Shown: in pieces, positions 20,278-28,897 of the stretch
Layout of the letters: the number at the start of each line of letters is the position of its first letter
Position numbering within the stretch: the first letter of the stretch is position 1
Translations under genes and position numbers: made by a program
Notes under the pieces: model-generated
Told to the model about the DNA's origin: nothing
The model's input: only the letters and a program-made list of their open reading frames with translations
The model's database searches: none
DNA from: Polynucleobacter sp. JS-JIR-II-50
Lineage (GTDB): Bacteria > Pseudomonadota > Gammaproteobacteria > Burkholderiales > Burkholderiaceae
Reading direction: 5' to 3'
Length of the DNA: 64,000 nucleotides
Assembly: GCF_018687895.1 (NCBI RefSeq)
Contig: NZ_CP061307.1
Coordinates: 248,001 to 312,000 of the forward strand

Positions 20278-20866
20278 TTTGGTAATTAAGCAAATTGAGT
20301 ATGAGAAATCGCAAGCGCTAATTTCAGAGGCGGATCGTGCATTTGAGCTAATTGGCCGAGCTATTCGTATAGCTGGTTATCGAAATATTCAAGATACTCA
20401 AATCCCAATCCAAAAGTCAGGACAAAAAATAAGATATCAAAAAAGCGATGATTCATTTCTTCTGGTTGAAAAAAAATCAGGATTCCGAGGATCGGATTCA
20501 CTGATCATTCGTCATGAATTATCCGCCAACGTCGATTTTGATTGCATTGGTAATGTGCTTACTAAAGATCGCACCAAAAATAATTTGGCCATGCAAGGAT
20601 TCTTGGTAGATCGTCAAGTAGCGATCCCTAAAGGTAAGAAAGTCAATGGCGGCTCGCTAATTTGTCAGTCACTCGATCGCCAAGGCCGCATACAAAATAC
20701 CACCTTAATGAATGGAGTAAATAGCCTTCTGATAGAGGAGTTGATTCCCTCTGAAGCCCAGCAATCATTGGTCTTAAGGCTTTTTAAGGTCAAGCTACAA
20801 ATGACTGATGGGTCTAAGCTCAACCTGGATCTCGAGCGCACTTTTGCGACGAGGAATTTTTTATGA
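20201..20866 (+). CDS. PilW-like minor pilin lacking a leader peptide
   Basis: A 221-residue protein beginning MSLLECLVGIALCALLLNPLL. It starts right at what would be mature residue 1 of a type IV prepilin, with Glu at position 5 and a hydrophobic helix. A stop codon (TAA at 20195) sits two codons upstream of the ATG, so no leader can be added in this frame. The later part, FDCIGN.. and GSLICQSLDRQGRIQN, resembles PilW C-terminal regions. It overlaps the previous gene by 77 bases and the next by four. Either the leader was lost or the start is odd; see findings. Confidence 0.55.
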   Translation: MSLLECLVGIALCALLLNPLLKTSADLVIKQIEYEKSQALISEADRAFELIGRAIRIAGYRNIQDTQIPIQKSGQKIRYQKSDDSFLLVEKKSGFRGSDSLIIRHELSANVDFDCIGNVLTKDRTKNNLAMQGFLVDRQVAIPKGKKVNGGSLICQSLDRQGRIQNTTLMNGVNSLLIEELIPSEAQQSLVLRLFKVKLQMTDGSKLNLDLERTFATRNFL

Positions 20867-21192
20867 TTTTGGCTTGGGTGATATCGCTACTCTTACTCTG
20901 TTCATCTCTTATCGTTTGTTTGGAGAGGTTGAATGCATTACGTATCGTAGAAGTAAAAACAATGGAAGCATCTCAGAAACATTTTATTGCTGCTGAAAAA
21001 TCGGTCTTAGACTGTGAGAAAAATTTAACTGATCTGGCTAATCTCGAAGAGAATACTTGTTTTATTCAATCAGTAGGAAAAAATCGTTGGCTAATTTCCA
21101 GTAAAGAAAAACCAGCCATTCAGATTGGCGTTGTGATTGATGAAACCACTGGCACAGTAAATCGCATTAACTGGCGACAAGTATTTGAATAA
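20863..21192 (+). CDS. PilX-like small membrane-anchored protein
   Basis: A 109-residue protein with one N-terminal membrane segment (ILAWVISLLLLCSSLIVCL, residues 2-20), a helical linker and a short soluble domain with two Cys. Its place after the PilW-like gene and the length suggest a PilX-type minor pilin, but no Gly-Phe cleavage site or Glu at position 5 is present. The start overlaps the previous stop by four bases. Assignment rests mainly on position. Confidence 0.45.
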   Translation: MILAWVISLLLLCSSLIVCLERLNALRIVEVKTMEASQKHFIAAEKSVLDCEKNLTDLANLEENTCFIQSVGKNRWLISSKEKPAIQIGVVIDETTGTVNRINWRQVFE

Positions 21193-21745
21193 CTTCAAGC
21201 TAGATTCAAAATCTGGATTTAGCCTCTTAGAATTAATGGCTGTAGTTTTGCTCATTGCCATTGTTGCGATAATGACTATGCCTTTATTGCAAGAACAAAT
21301 TGCCGCTCGAGAAATCGAAACTATTGCTAGAAGGTTTATTGCCCATGCCCATTTTGCTCGTCAGCAAGCTTTGTATTTAGGGCAGCCCGTGCGCCTTGTG
21401 CCTATTTCTGACGATCGATGGGAGTCGGGATGGGTAGTTAAAAGCGGCTGTATCGGGAAGGCAGTCAAATCAGGTTGTATTGAAAAGCCCTGGTTTTTGC
21501 AGGGAGGCATTGACCCTGTTTACTTTAAGGGCGGAGGCAAGCAATTCATTGATCCCAATTCGGGCAAGAAGGGCATTCTGTTTAATGCCGCGGGTGCAGC
21601 CAAAACGGCTCATGGTGGGTTTGTGGCCAATCGATTGATCCTGGGTCACAGCAGAGCTCTCGACTTAGAGCGCCAAATGATTTTGGGTAGTGGAGGGCGC
21701 TGGCGCATCTGCGACCCTGCCAGAGATGCAAAGCGCTGCCATTGA
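21185..21745 (+). CDS. FimT/GspH-like prepilin
   Basis: A 186-residue pseudopilin. The leader NNFKLDSKSG is cut before FSLLELMAVVLLIAIVAIMTM, a textbook class III signal with Glu at position 5. RRFIAHAHFARQQALYLGQPVRL matches the GspH/FimT helix-to-sheet region, and the C terminus (LGSGGRWRICD) fits FimT. The TTG at 21185 overlaps the previous stop by eight bases. Some FimT proteins bind DNA during transformation. Confidence 0.75.
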   Translation: MNNFKLDSKSGFSLLELMAVVLLIAIVAIMTMPLLQEQIAAREIETIARRFIAHAHFARQQALYLGQPVRLVPISDDRWESGWVVKSGCIGKAVKSGCIEKPWFLQGGIDPVYFKGGGKQFIDPNSGKKGILFNAAGAAKTAHGGFVANRLILGHSRALDLERQMILGSGGRWRICDPARDAKRCH

Positions 21746-21762
21746 ATGGTTTAATAGACCCC

Positions 21763-22878
21763 ATGTACAGCGCAGTTGACCACCAGTTCATGAGCGAGGC
21801 AATAGCCGAGGCTCAAAAAGCACTTTATTTATCTAACCCTAATCCCAGGGTGGGTTGCGTCATTGTTAAAGATGGCAAAGTCATTGGTAAAGGCTTTACT
21901 CAAAAGGTGGGTAGCGCTCATGCTGAGGTGCAAGCTCTAGCGAATGCCAAATCACTCGGAAATGATCCTGTGGGATCAATCATCTATGTAACGCTGGAAC
22001 CTTGCAGTCACACTGGGCGAACTCCCCCATGCGTTGATGCTTTGGTTGCCGCAAAACCGAAAGCTATATTTGTGGCAATGTCTGATCCCAATCCTTTGGT
22101 TGGTGGCAAGGGCTTAGAAAAACTAAAAGCTGCAGGCATCGCAGTGCATTGCGGATTGATGGAAGCCGAAGCACAGGCATTAAATCCAGGATTCATTTCA
22201 AGGATGACTCGAGGTTTGCCTTGGGTGCGCATGAAAATTGCCGCAAGCCTGGATGGCAAAACAGCTTTGCCGGATGGCCGTAGTCAATGGATCACTGGAC
22301 CTTTGGCAAGAGCAGATGGCCATCATTGGCGTGCGCAAGCTTGTGCCATTGTTACTGGTGTGGGTACTGTTAAAGAAGACGATCCCACTCTGAATGTACG
22401 AGATGTTCAAACTGAGCGTCAACCTTGGCGCATCATTGTTGATTCCAAATTAGAAACACCGCCGACAGCAAAGATTCTCAACAACATGGATCAATCAGGC
22501 GCGATCATTGTTTGTGCCAGTCTGGATAACCCTCAAATGCAACAAAAAGCGCAAGCATTTACTGCGCGCGGTATAGAAGTCATTGCCATGGCTAACCCAT
22601 CTGGCAAAGTAGATCTGCCAAAGCTATTCTCGTATTTAGCCAAAGAGCGTGAGATGAATGAGATTCATATAGAGGCAGGCTTTAAGCTCAATGGATCTTT
22701 GCTCAGAGAAAATTGTGTAGATGAATTATTGCTCTACTACGCTCCATTCTTCATGGGTGAGGGTATTGGCATGGCCAATATTTCACCCCTGAATTCCTTG
22801 AATGACAAAGAACAGTGGCAAGTAATTGATCACAGTCTCTTTGGCTCCGATCTTCGACTACGCTTAATTAAGAACTAA
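21763..22878 (+). CDS. ribD: Bifunctional diaminohydroxyphosphoribosylaminopyrimidine deaminase / 5-amino-6-uracil reductase
   Basis: A 371-residue two-domain enzyme of riboflavin synthesis. The deaminase half has NPRVGCVIV, HAEVQAL and PCSHTGRTPPCVDAL (zinc ligands), at about residues 20-90. The reductase half starts near WVRMKIAASLDGKTALPDGRSQWITG and includes VTGVGTVKEDDPTLNVR. I took the ATG at 21763; a TTG at 21742 and an ATG at 21790 are also possible. ribE follows nine bases downstream. Confidence 0.95.
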   Translation: MYSAVDHQFMSEAIAEAQKALYLSNPNPRVGCVIVKDGKVIGKGFTQKVGSAHAEVQALANAKSLGNDPVGSIIYVTLEPCSHTGRTPPCVDALVAAKPKAIFVAMSDPNPLVGGKGLEKLKAAGIAVHCGLMEAEAQALNPGFISRMTRGLPWVRMKIAASLDGKTALPDGRSQWITGPLARADGHHWRAQACAIVTGVGTVKEDDPTLNVRDVQTERQPWRIIVDSKLETPPTAKILNNMDQSGAIIVCASLDNPQMQQKAQAFTARGIEVIAMANPSGKVDLPKLFSYLAKEREMNEIHIEAGFKLNGSLLRENCVDELLLYYAPFFMGEGIGMANISPLNSLNDKEQWQVIDHSLFGSDLRLRLIKN

Positions 22879-22887
22879 AATTACCCT

Positions 22888-23505
22888 ATGTTTACTGGAA
22901 TCATTACTACTGTTGGTCAAATTAAGAGCGCTCAAGCAAAGGGCGACGGCTTGCATTTAATTGTGGAGGTTCCATCTGGCTATTTGGATGATGTTGCCTT
23001 GGGTGACAGCATTGCTATTCAAGGTGCTTGCATGACGGCTACCCAGTTAACCAGCAATTCTTTTGCCTTAGATATCTCTCGTGAGTCTCTGAATAAAACG
23101 ATTGGTCTTGATAAGGTCGGTCCAGTCAATCTTGAAAAAGCCATGCGTTTAAATGATCGCTTGGGCGGACATTTAGTGAGTGGGCACGTAGATGGTGTTG
23201 GTAAGGTCGCGCATTTTTCCCAAGTGGCTAATGATGCTTATGGTTCATGGCTGCTACGTATTGAGGCTCCAAAAGGGCTGGCGCAATACTTGGCTTACAA
23301 AGGCTCTATTGTCGTAAATGGCGTATCGCTCACAGTCAATCAGACAGAAGACTCAGCAACTTCTTGCGTCATTGATATCAATATCATTCCCCACACCTTG
23401 GAAAACACCACGCTGGGTAATCTCAAGCAAGGTGATGCGGTAAATCTTGAAGTTGATCTCATCGCGCGCTATGTTGCAAGAATGCTAGAAAATCAAGCTA
23501 AATAA
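22888..23505 (+). CDS. ribE: Riboflavin synthase alpha subunit
   Basis: A 205-residue protein with two lumazine-binding repeats. MFTGIITTVGQI is the typical start. The first repeat holds GACMTATQL, and the second MRLNDRLGGHLVSGHVDGVG with the conserved GHxVxGHVD and GVSLTVNQ. It dismutates two 6,7-dimethyl-8-ribityllumazine molecules to riboflavin. It is co-directional with ribD. I see no FMN riboswitch-like leader before ribD or ribB. Confidence 0.96.
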   Translation: MFTGIITTVGQIKSAQAKGDGLHLIVEVPSGYLDDVALGDSIAIQGACMTATQLTSNSFALDISRESLNKTIGLDKVGPVNLEKAMRLNDRLGGHLVSGHVDGVGKVAHFSQVANDAYGSWLLRIEAPKGLAQYLAYKGSIVVNGVSLTVNQTEDSATSCVIDINIIPHTLENTTLGNLKQGDAVNLEVDLIARYVARMLENQAK

Positions 23506-23515
23506 GGTTGATTGC

Positions 23516-23806
23516 TCATTTTCTGTTTTCCGCATTTTTGTACACCGCATCTTGATTTCGCTTACCTACAGCAACCACTAGAACTACAAGTTTGTGATCA
23601 ATGACTTCATAAACAAGCCTATAACCAACAGTTCTCAATTTAATTTTATAAAAGTTGTCTAAGTCACCATGAAGTTTTGCTGAGGGCACTCTTGGGTTAA
23701 CTAGACGTTTTTGCAGTTGCTTTTTAAATTGCTCTTTTACTGAGTTATCTAATTTTTGCCATTCTTTTAGCGCAAGAGTATGAAACTCAAGACTAAAGCT
23801 CTTCAA
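23516..23806 (-). CDS. relE: RelE/ParE family toxin
   Basis: A 96-residue basic protein of the RelE superfamily. FHTLALKEWQKLDNSVKEQFKKQL is the N-terminal helical part, and KLHGDLDNFYKIKLRTVGYRLVYEV the beta-sheet core with conserved Lys and Arg. Members cut mRNA in the ribosomal A site. It overlaps the upstream antitoxin gene by 14 bases, a normal toxin-antitoxin layout, and converges with ribE. Confidence 0.87.
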   Translation of the reverse strand: MKSFSLEFHTLALKEWQKLDNSVKEQFKKQLQKRLVNPRVPSAKLHGDLDNFYKIKLRTVGYRLVYEVIDHKLVVLVVAVGKRNQDAVYKNAENRK

Positions 23807-24047
23807 GCTTCACTTTCACAGTTTTGCCGCCCTTGCGAGCCTGAATAGTTTTGATTAGCGAGACATCATCAATAAGATCGAGCAATGCTTCATAAGCCTT
23901 TGCAGACAAAAGATAGGCTTCAGGCTTATTGTGGTTCAAAACGGCTACAGGAAGATCCCCTGCAATCTCCATGATCTTGCTGGGGTTGCGTCTTAAGTCA
24001 GTCATGCTGACTGTGGTTTTAGCGTGGATTGTCTGTGTAAGGCTCAT
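23793..24047 (-). CDS. Phd/YefM family antitoxin
   Basis: An 84-residue antitoxin. TTVSMTDLRRNPSKIM and LPVAVLNHNKPEAYLLSAKAYEAL are the DNA-binding Phd/YefM motifs; the C-terminal KTVKVKLEEL is the toxin-neutralising tail. I chose the ATG at 24047; the open frame reaches 24104, but that extension crosses the promoter described at 24072-24100. It precedes relE and overlaps it by 14 bases. Confidence 0.87.
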   Translation of the reverse strand: MSLTQTIHAKTTVSMTDLRRNPSKIMEIAGDLPVAVLNHNKPEAYLLSAKAYEALLDLIDDVSLIKTIQARKGGKTVKVKLEEL

Positions 24048-24071
24048 ATAAAAATATCCATAATTTAGTGC

Positions 24072-24100
24072 ATTATTATGTGCTTTTTTACAAATGTCAA
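24072..24100 (-). promoter_or_regulatory. Sigma-70-like promoter of the phd-relE pair
   Basis: Read on the minus strand, TTGACA (24100-24095), a 17-base spacer and AATAAT (24077-24072) match the consensus well. It lies 25 bases before the antitoxin start and just after the queC terminator. The longer antitoxin start is therefore unlikely. Confidence 0.6.
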
Positions 24101-24104
24101 ACAC

Positions 24105-24129
24105 AAAAAATAGGGCCTGACGGCCCTAT
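24105..24129 (-). terminator. Intrinsic terminator of the tol-pal-queC operon
   Basis: On the minus strand ATAGGGCC, a GTCA loop and GGCCCTAT form an 8-base-pair stem that runs straight into TTTTTT. It lies 24 bases after the queC stop and separates that operon from the toxin-antitoxin pair. Confidence 0.88.
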
Positions 24130-24152
24130 GGTTTTATTCCCTCGGTTGGGGC

Positions 24153-24887
24153 TTATCTATAGCGTGTTGGGTCGACTAGATTGGCTTGCTTAAAGCCCGC
24201 CTGTCTTAAACGGCAAGACTCACATTCTCCACAGGCTTCACCCAAATCGTTGGCTTGATAGCAAGAGACTGTTTGCGAGTAATCAACGCCTAGCGTGCTG
24301 CCTAGTTGGATGATTTCACCTTTAGTCATGCTGATGATAGGTGCGTGCACTCTAAAACGATTTGTATCATTGATAGCTTCCACGCCTGCTTTAGTGGCTA
24401 GGTTGGCCATATGTTCAAAAGAAGCTACATATTCAGGGCGGCAGTCAGGGTAGCCAGAGTAATCCACCGAATTGGCGCCGTAGAAAATATCAAGACCACC
24501 CAATGACTCTGCCCAACCCAATGCAAGTGATAGCAGGATCGTATTGCGTGCTGGTACATAGGTGATGGGAATTTCTTGATCTTTGCCTGGAGTGGTTGGG
24601 ACTGCAATCGAGGAGTCAGTTAAAGCAGAGCCCCCAAAGCGAGTGAGATCTAGATTAACTACTTCGTGTCGTGCCACGCCAACTTGTTTAGCGATATGTT
24701 TAGCTGCTGCCAGCTCAGATGAATGACGCTGACCATATCCAACGGAAAGGGCGTAAGGCGTGTACCCAAGGTCTTTAGCAAGGGCGAGAACAGTTGTTGA
24801 GTCTAGCCCGCCCGAAAACAGAATGACTGCTGGAGCGCCGGCTTTACGGGGCGCTAGAGATTCGAATGCGGCAGAAAGCTTAGACAT
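24153..24887 (-). CDS. queC: 7-cyano-7-deazaguanine synthase
   Basis: A 244-residue ATP-dependent enzyme making preQ0 for queuosine. [22 protein letters not shown] is the PP-loop; [16 protein letters not shown] follows. The C-terminal zinc site is C-x8-C-x2-C-x2-[18 protein letters not shown]. It follows cpoB by ten bases, so it shares the Tol-Pal transcript, an arrangement frequent in betaproteobacteria. Confidence 0.96.
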   Translation of the reverse strand: MSKLSAAFESLAPRKAGAPAVILFSGGLDSTTVLALAKDLGYTPYALSVGYGQRHSSELAAAKHIAKQVGVARHEVVNLDLTRFGGSALTDSSIAVPTTPGKDQEIPITYVPARNTILLSLALGWAESLGGLDIFYGANSVDYSGYPDCRPEYVASFEHMANLATKAGVEAINDTNRFRVHAPIISMTKGEIIQLGSTLGVDYSQTVSCYQANDLGEACGECESCRLRQAGFKQANLVDPTRYR

Positions 24888-24897
24888 GGATGATCAG

Positions 24898-25629
24898 TTA
24901 CTTGGTGCTAGCAATGAGTTGCTGCGCATCTTTAGCTGCATCAGTGTCTGGGTATTTAGCAATAATTTCGCTAAATGTTTTTTTAGCCGCTGCCTTGTTG
25001 CCGCTTTCTAATTGCGAGTTACCCAAAGTCACCATTGCCGCAGGAACGCGTGGATGATTTGGGTAGCGTTTAATTAAACTTTGTAATTGGGCGATGGCAC
25101 CAGCATATTCTTTATTGGCATATTTACTATTGCCACTCCAGTAGAGGGCAAGCGGTAAGTAAGGGCTTTTTGGATACTTCGCGGTGAATGCAGCAAAGCT
25201 ATCGTCAGCCTTCTTTAAATTGCCCGCTTGAAACGCCTTTAATGCATCGTCGTAGGCTTTTTTCTCGCCAGGCTGCACTGTTCCAGAGACGCCTTCAATT
25301 GTTACGGTGCGAGGCTCAAAATTACCCAAGCGAGTATCGAGATCTTGATAGTAAGTTTTCTGACTATTGTTGATGTCTTCGCCTTGTTTCTCAAGCTCTT
25401 CCACTTTGCCACGCAGCTCTGCATTCTCAGTTTTGAGTTTGTCGATCTGACCTTGTAACTCAAGCTGGGTGGTCGCTAGAGACTTGCGCAGATCCAGGAT
25501 GGCTTTACGTGCTTCGTCATCGGAGAAGAGGGCCCAGGCGCTATTAGATAGGCCTAAACAAATGAGTGCAGCACTTAAACAAAACGCTCGTGAGAGCGTT
25601 TGTTTTACTGAGTATGAAAGCATCTTCAT
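24898..25629 (-). CDS. cpoB: Cell division coordinator CpoB (YbgF)
   Basis: A 243-residue periplasmic protein. Residues 1-33 are a signal peptide (AFCLSAALICLGLSNSAWA). A coiled coil at about 40-85 (LDLRKSLATTQLELQ.. to VEELEKQ) trimerises CpoB, and three TPR-like repeats at about 125-240 carry the AYDDALKAFQAGN, KSPYLPLALYWSGNSKY and HPRVPAAMVTLGNSQ motifs. It links PBP1B with the Tol system. Its ATG immediately follows the pal stop. Confidence 0.93.
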   Translation of the reverse strand: MKMLSYSVKQTLSRAFCLSAALICLGLSNSAWALFSDDEARKAILDLRKSLATTQLELQGQIDKLKTENAELRGKVEELEKQGEDINNSQKTYYQDLDTRLGNFEPRTVTIEGVSGTVQPGEKKAYDDALKAFQAGNLKKADDSFAAFTAKYPKSPYLPLALYWSGNSKYANKEYAGAIAQLQSLIKRYPNHPRVPAAMVTLGNSQLESGNKAAAKKTFSEIIAKYPDTDAAKDAQQLIASTK

Positions 25630-26130
25630 TTAGTTGCTGATGTAAACAATGTCAGCGCGGCGATTTTCTGCCCAAGCTGCTTCAGTGTCACCTTCTGCTT
25701 TTGGCTTTTCTTTGCCAAAGCTCACTGCTTCCATTTGGTCGTCAGAAACGCCCATCAAGTTTAATGATTTACGCACGGCATCAGAACGACGTTGGCCAAG
25801 TGCCAAGTTGTATTCAGCTGTCCCGCGTTCATCAGTGTTGCCCTGAATAATGACTTTCTGCTTTGGATTGGCTTTTAAGTAGCTTGCGTGAGCAGACAGC
25901 ATTTTTTGGTATTTAGTTTGAACGGTGTATTCATCAAAGCCAAAGTAAACGCTCTTCTCAAAGAGTGGGCTACTTGGGTCATTCCATGGCTGTGAGCCAA
26001 ATTTTCCACTGCCGCTACCATTGGCGCCATCAGTGTCATCTAGCTTGACGCTAGAGCATGCTGCCATCAAAAATGCTGTGGCACCAATCAGGGCGAATGT
26101 CGCTGCGCGACGTGCGATAGAAATCTTCAT
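25630..26130 (-). CDS. pal: Peptidoglycan-associated lipoprotein Pal
   Basis: A 166-residue outer-membrane lipoprotein. The lipobox is FLMAAC with Cys25. The OmpA-like domain begins near KSVYFGFDEYTV, with IIQGNTDERGTAEYNLALGQ and RRSDAVRKSL typical of peptidoglycan binding. It is the anchor of the Tol-Pal complex and binds TolB. A 142-base gap separates it from tolB, in which I see only a weak hairpin. Confidence 0.95.
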   Translation of the reverse strand: MKISIARRAATFALIGATAFLMAACSSVKLDDTDGANGSGSGKFGSQPWNDPSSPLFEKSVYFGFDEYTVQTKYQKMLSAHASYLKANPKQKVIIQGNTDERGTAEYNLALGQRRSDAVRKSLNLMGVSDDQMEAVSFGKEKPKAEGDTEAAWAENRRADIVYISN

Positions 26131-26272
26131 GAATTTTCCTTTTTCCTACGAGCTCAATCTATAAATGAATCAATAGACAATATTATGCCCCTAAGAACAT
26201 CAAAAGTGACTATTTCAACCCCTAAAAAGGGGTTTAGATGCAGTTAAGACTTGGTTCAGACCAACTTAAGAC

Positions 26273-27595
26273 TCAGTCCATGAATGGACCCCAGGAGGGC
26301 TGACGTACATCAGATCCTGGAATGCTTAATACCTGTTTGGAGTTGCCATCGACTGAAACAGCAGCAAGAACGCGTTTGCCACCAACTTTGGTGGAGTAGA
26401 GAACATAGCGGCCATTAGCAGCAAAGGAAGGAGATTCATCACTAGTGCCATCGGTAAGTGCCTGAGTATCGCCAGTAGCCAAGTTCAGAATATAGAGGCG
26501 ATACGCGCCACCAATATTGGCGATGTAAGCTAAATATTTACCATCTGGTGAGATGCGAGGTGAGGTTACAAAACCTTGTTTGAAGGTAATACGTTTGACA
26601 CCTTCAGCTTGTTCGCCTTCAGCACTCATGCGATAGATTTGTGGGTTGCCACCGCGATCGCTGGTGAAGTAGATGTAGCGACCATCAGCAGAATATTGTG
26701 GTTCGGTATCAATCGTGTTGCCACGAGTTAAACGATGTAAACCCGTGCCATCTGCATTGATGCCGTAGATCTGTGTATTGCCATCTTTGGATAAAGAGAT
26801 AGCCAATTTCTTGCCATCAGGTGACCATGCTGGCGCACTGTTATTACCCTTTTGATTTGAAAGAGAAATGCGACGACCAGTAGCAAGCTCATGAACATAA
26901 ATCACTGGCTTACGATCTTCAAAAGAAACGTACGCTACTTTCTTACCATCAGGCGACCATGAAGGCGAGATGATTGGCTCACCACTATTCATAGCATTGC
27001 GAATATTTTGACCATCCGCATCTGAAATTACCAAGCGATAACGTTTGCCATCCTTAATGACATAGGAGAGGCGGGTAGAGAACACGCCGCGTTCACCCAG
27101 TAATTTGAAGATGATGTCATCAGCAATTTTATGGGCAACTGCACGCAAGTTATCGGCACTTGAGTTGAGATTTAAGCCACCTAGGCTTTGAGATTTGCGA
27201 ACATCAAATAACTTGTAATGAATATCAAACTGACTATTGCCGGTCTGCACGACCGACCCAACGACTAGTGCATCAGCACCGCGTGCCGCCCAAGACTTGT
27301 AGTTAGGTGTGCCATCATCACTTTCAACAGCATTACCGTTCTCAGTATTTTTAAAGTAACCGCTGCGGGCTAAATCTTGACGAATGATTTCAGTAACGCT
27401 AGTAGGTAATTTGTTTTCATCTTTAAAACGCATTACTGCGATTGGGTAGAGTGATTGACCTACACCAGTAATTTCAATATTCATCTGCGCAAGCGCAGGT
27501 GTTGCCAAGCTAATGAATAATGCAAATATGACTAAGCCAAAAGAATTCAGTTTTGATGCTTGTTTCTGTATCTGTCTTTTCGCTATGTGCAGCAT
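26273..27595 (-). CDS. tolB: Tol-Pal system beta-propeller protein TolB
   Basis: A 440-residue periplasmic protein. Residues 1-36 form a signal peptide (FGLVIFALFISLATPALA). Residues about 37-170 are the TolB N domain with PIAVMRFKDE. From about 190, five or six WD40-like PD40 repeats appear (SPSWSPDGKKVAYVSF, APAWSPDGKKLAISL, EPQYSADGRYIYFTSD, SPRISPDGKYLAYIA, SPSFAANGRYVLYST). It binds Pal and TolA. The stop of tolA lies three bases upstream. Confidence 0.95.
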   Translation of the reverse strand: MLHIAKRQIQKQASKLNSFGLVIFALFISLATPALAQMNIEITGVGQSLYPIAVMRFKDENKLPTSVTEIIRQDLARSGYFKNTENGNAVESDDGTPNYKSWAARGADALVVGSVVQTGNSQFDIHYKLFDVRKSQSLGGLNLNSSADNLRAVAHKIADDIIFKLLGERGVFSTRLSYVIKDGKRYRLVISDADGQNIRNAMNSGEPIISPSWSPDGKKVAYVSFEDRKPVIYVHELATGRRISLSNQKGNNSAPAWSPDGKKLAISLSKDGNTQIYGINADGTGLHRLTRGNTIDTEPQYSADGRYIYFTSDRGGNPQIYRMSAEGEQAEGVKRITFKQGFVTSPRISPDGKYLAYIANIGGAYRLYILNLATGDTQALTDGTSDESPSFAANGRYVLYSTKVGGKRVLAAVSVDGNSKQVLSIPGSDVRQPSWGPFMD

Positions 27596-27598
27596 GCA

Positions 27599-28417
27599 TT
27601 AATCCTTGGGTTTGAAAGTCAGTTTTACTTCGCGTTGAGGAATTTTGCCATTGTCGTCTTTTGGCAGACTCTCTGCACGTGAAAGGGCTAGCAATACCGC
27701 ACGATCCCAGCCGGCGTTGCCACTAGAAGACTGAATGCTGGTGCTCAAAATAGCCCCATCTGGAGCAAGATTGACCAAAATGACTGCTGCAGGGTTGCCA
27801 CTCACGGATTCAGGGTTAAAGACGATCAATGGCTTGACCTTCTTAATCACTTTATCGGTCCAGCCTGGAGGTGCATTACCTCCGCCACCAACACCACTGC
27901 CAACCGTACCACCACTACCGCCTTCGGCACCAGCTGCAGCACGTAAACGCGCCAATTGATCAGCACGTGCTTTTTCTGCAGCGGCATTGGCTTTGGTTTC
28001 TGCAGGAGATTGGGCTTTAGGGGCTTCAGCCTTTTTCGGCGGCTCTTCCTTCTTCGGTTTTTCCTTCTCTTTAGGTGGAGGAGGTTTTACTGCCTTAGGA
28101 GTTTCCTTTACTTCTTTTTTAGGGGGCTCTTTCTCAACCTTCTTTTTCTTGATGGCGATATCAGCAGCCTCTTCTTTAACTTCTGTTTTGAGCTCTGGTT
28201 CAGGTGGTGATTCAATCTGCGGAGCAGAATCCCAAAGTTCAACTTCAACACCAGAAGAAGTAGTGTTGTTCCAGCTGATACCAATCATTAAGAAAGCAAG
28301 TAAACCCAAATGCGCGATTAGTGAAAAAGTAAAGGCGCGCTTAGTGCTTTCTTCTTTCGTAAAACGTCCTCGCTTAAAAGGCGAGAGGGATGATTGAAAA
28401 GAGGGTGCGCTATTCAT
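27599..28417 (-). CDS. tolA: Cell envelope protein TolA
   Basis: A 272-residue inner-membrane protein. One membrane helix is at about residues 32-48 (LIAHLGLLAFLMIGISW). A Lys/Glu/Pro/Ala-rich domain spans about 70-155, the long helical or extended arm. After a Gly-rich hinge (GGSGGTVGSGVGGGG) a C-terminal globular domain contains PAAVILVNLAPDGAILS and SSGNAGWDRAVLLALSRAESLP, typical of TolA/TonB C domains. It energises Tol-Pal via TolQR. Confidence 0.9.
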   Translation of the reverse strand: MNSAPSFQSSLSPFKRGRFTKEESTKRAFTFSLIAHLGLLAFLMIGISWNNTTSSGVEVELWDSAPQIESPPEPELKTEVKEEAADIAIKKKKVEKEPPKKEVKETPKAVKPPPPKEKEKPKKEEPPKKAEAPKAQSPAETKANAAAEKARADQLARLRAAAGAEGGSGGTVGSGVGGGGNAPPGWTDKVIKKVKPLIVFNPESVSGNPAAVILVNLAPDGAILSTSIQSSSGNAGWDRAVLLALSRAESLPKDDNGKIPQREVKLTFKPKD

Positions 28418-28442
28418 GAGCAGCTATAACAAGCCCTTAGCC

Positions 28443-28862
28443 TTACTGGGTCTTGACCGCAAGGCCAACACGCTTCACGCCATTCTCTTTGAGCTTGGAC
28501 ATGACTTCCATCACTGTTTCATATTTGATGGATTTATCAGCAGCGATTACGATGGGTTGATCGGCAGACTTCTCTGCTTGTGATCTGGCAAAGGCGCCGA
28601 GTTCAAATTTATTGAGTGTTTGCGTCGGGTCACCATCTTTACGTACGATGACATTCTCATTGGCATCAATCGTTAGGAAGACTGGCGGTAGTGATTGCAC
28701 TTTGGCGCCACCAACGGTTGGTAAGTTCACAACGCCGGGATTGACCATCGGTGCGGTGACCATAAAGATCACGAGCAACACGAGCATCACGTCAATATAC
28801 GGAACGACGTTGATATCAGACATTGCCCGACGTTTATTTTTACGTAATGAAGATCCAGCCAT
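28443..28862 (-). CDS. tolR: Tol-Pal system protein TolR
   Basis: A 139-residue ExbD/TolR protein with one membrane helix. MSDINVVPYIDVMLVLLVIF contains the conserved proton-path Asp in the helix (D25 region). The periplasmic part includes PIVIAADKSIKYETVMEVM. It forms the proton-driven motor with TolQ. It is identified as TolR rather than ExbD by its place between tolQ and tolA. Confidence 0.93.
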   Translation of the reverse strand: MAGSSLRKNKRRAMSDINVVPYIDVMLVLLVIFMVTAPMVNPGVVNLPTVGGAKVQSLPPVFLTIDANENVIVRKDGDPTQTLNKFELGAFARSQAEKSADQPIVIAADKSIKYETVMEVMSKLKENGVKRVGLAVKTQ

Positions 28863-28897
28863 AATTTTTTCGCTTATCGGTTCACTCGTTATTTCAA

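Noticed and set aside
23793-24104. Longer start for the Phd-type antitoxin
   Set aside because: It would place the promoter-like elements and the queC terminator edge inside the coding sequence; the ATG at 24047 fits the family.
26217-26234. Hairpin AACCCC-TAAAAA-GGGGTT between tolB and pal
   Set aside because: Stem is only six base pairs and no T tract follows on the minus strand, so it is not a convincing terminator.
27956-28397. Open frames on the plus strand opposite tolA
   Set aside because: They are the antisense of the Lys/Glu/Pro-rich TolA arm and give a Phe/Leu/Ser-rich product with no family likeness.
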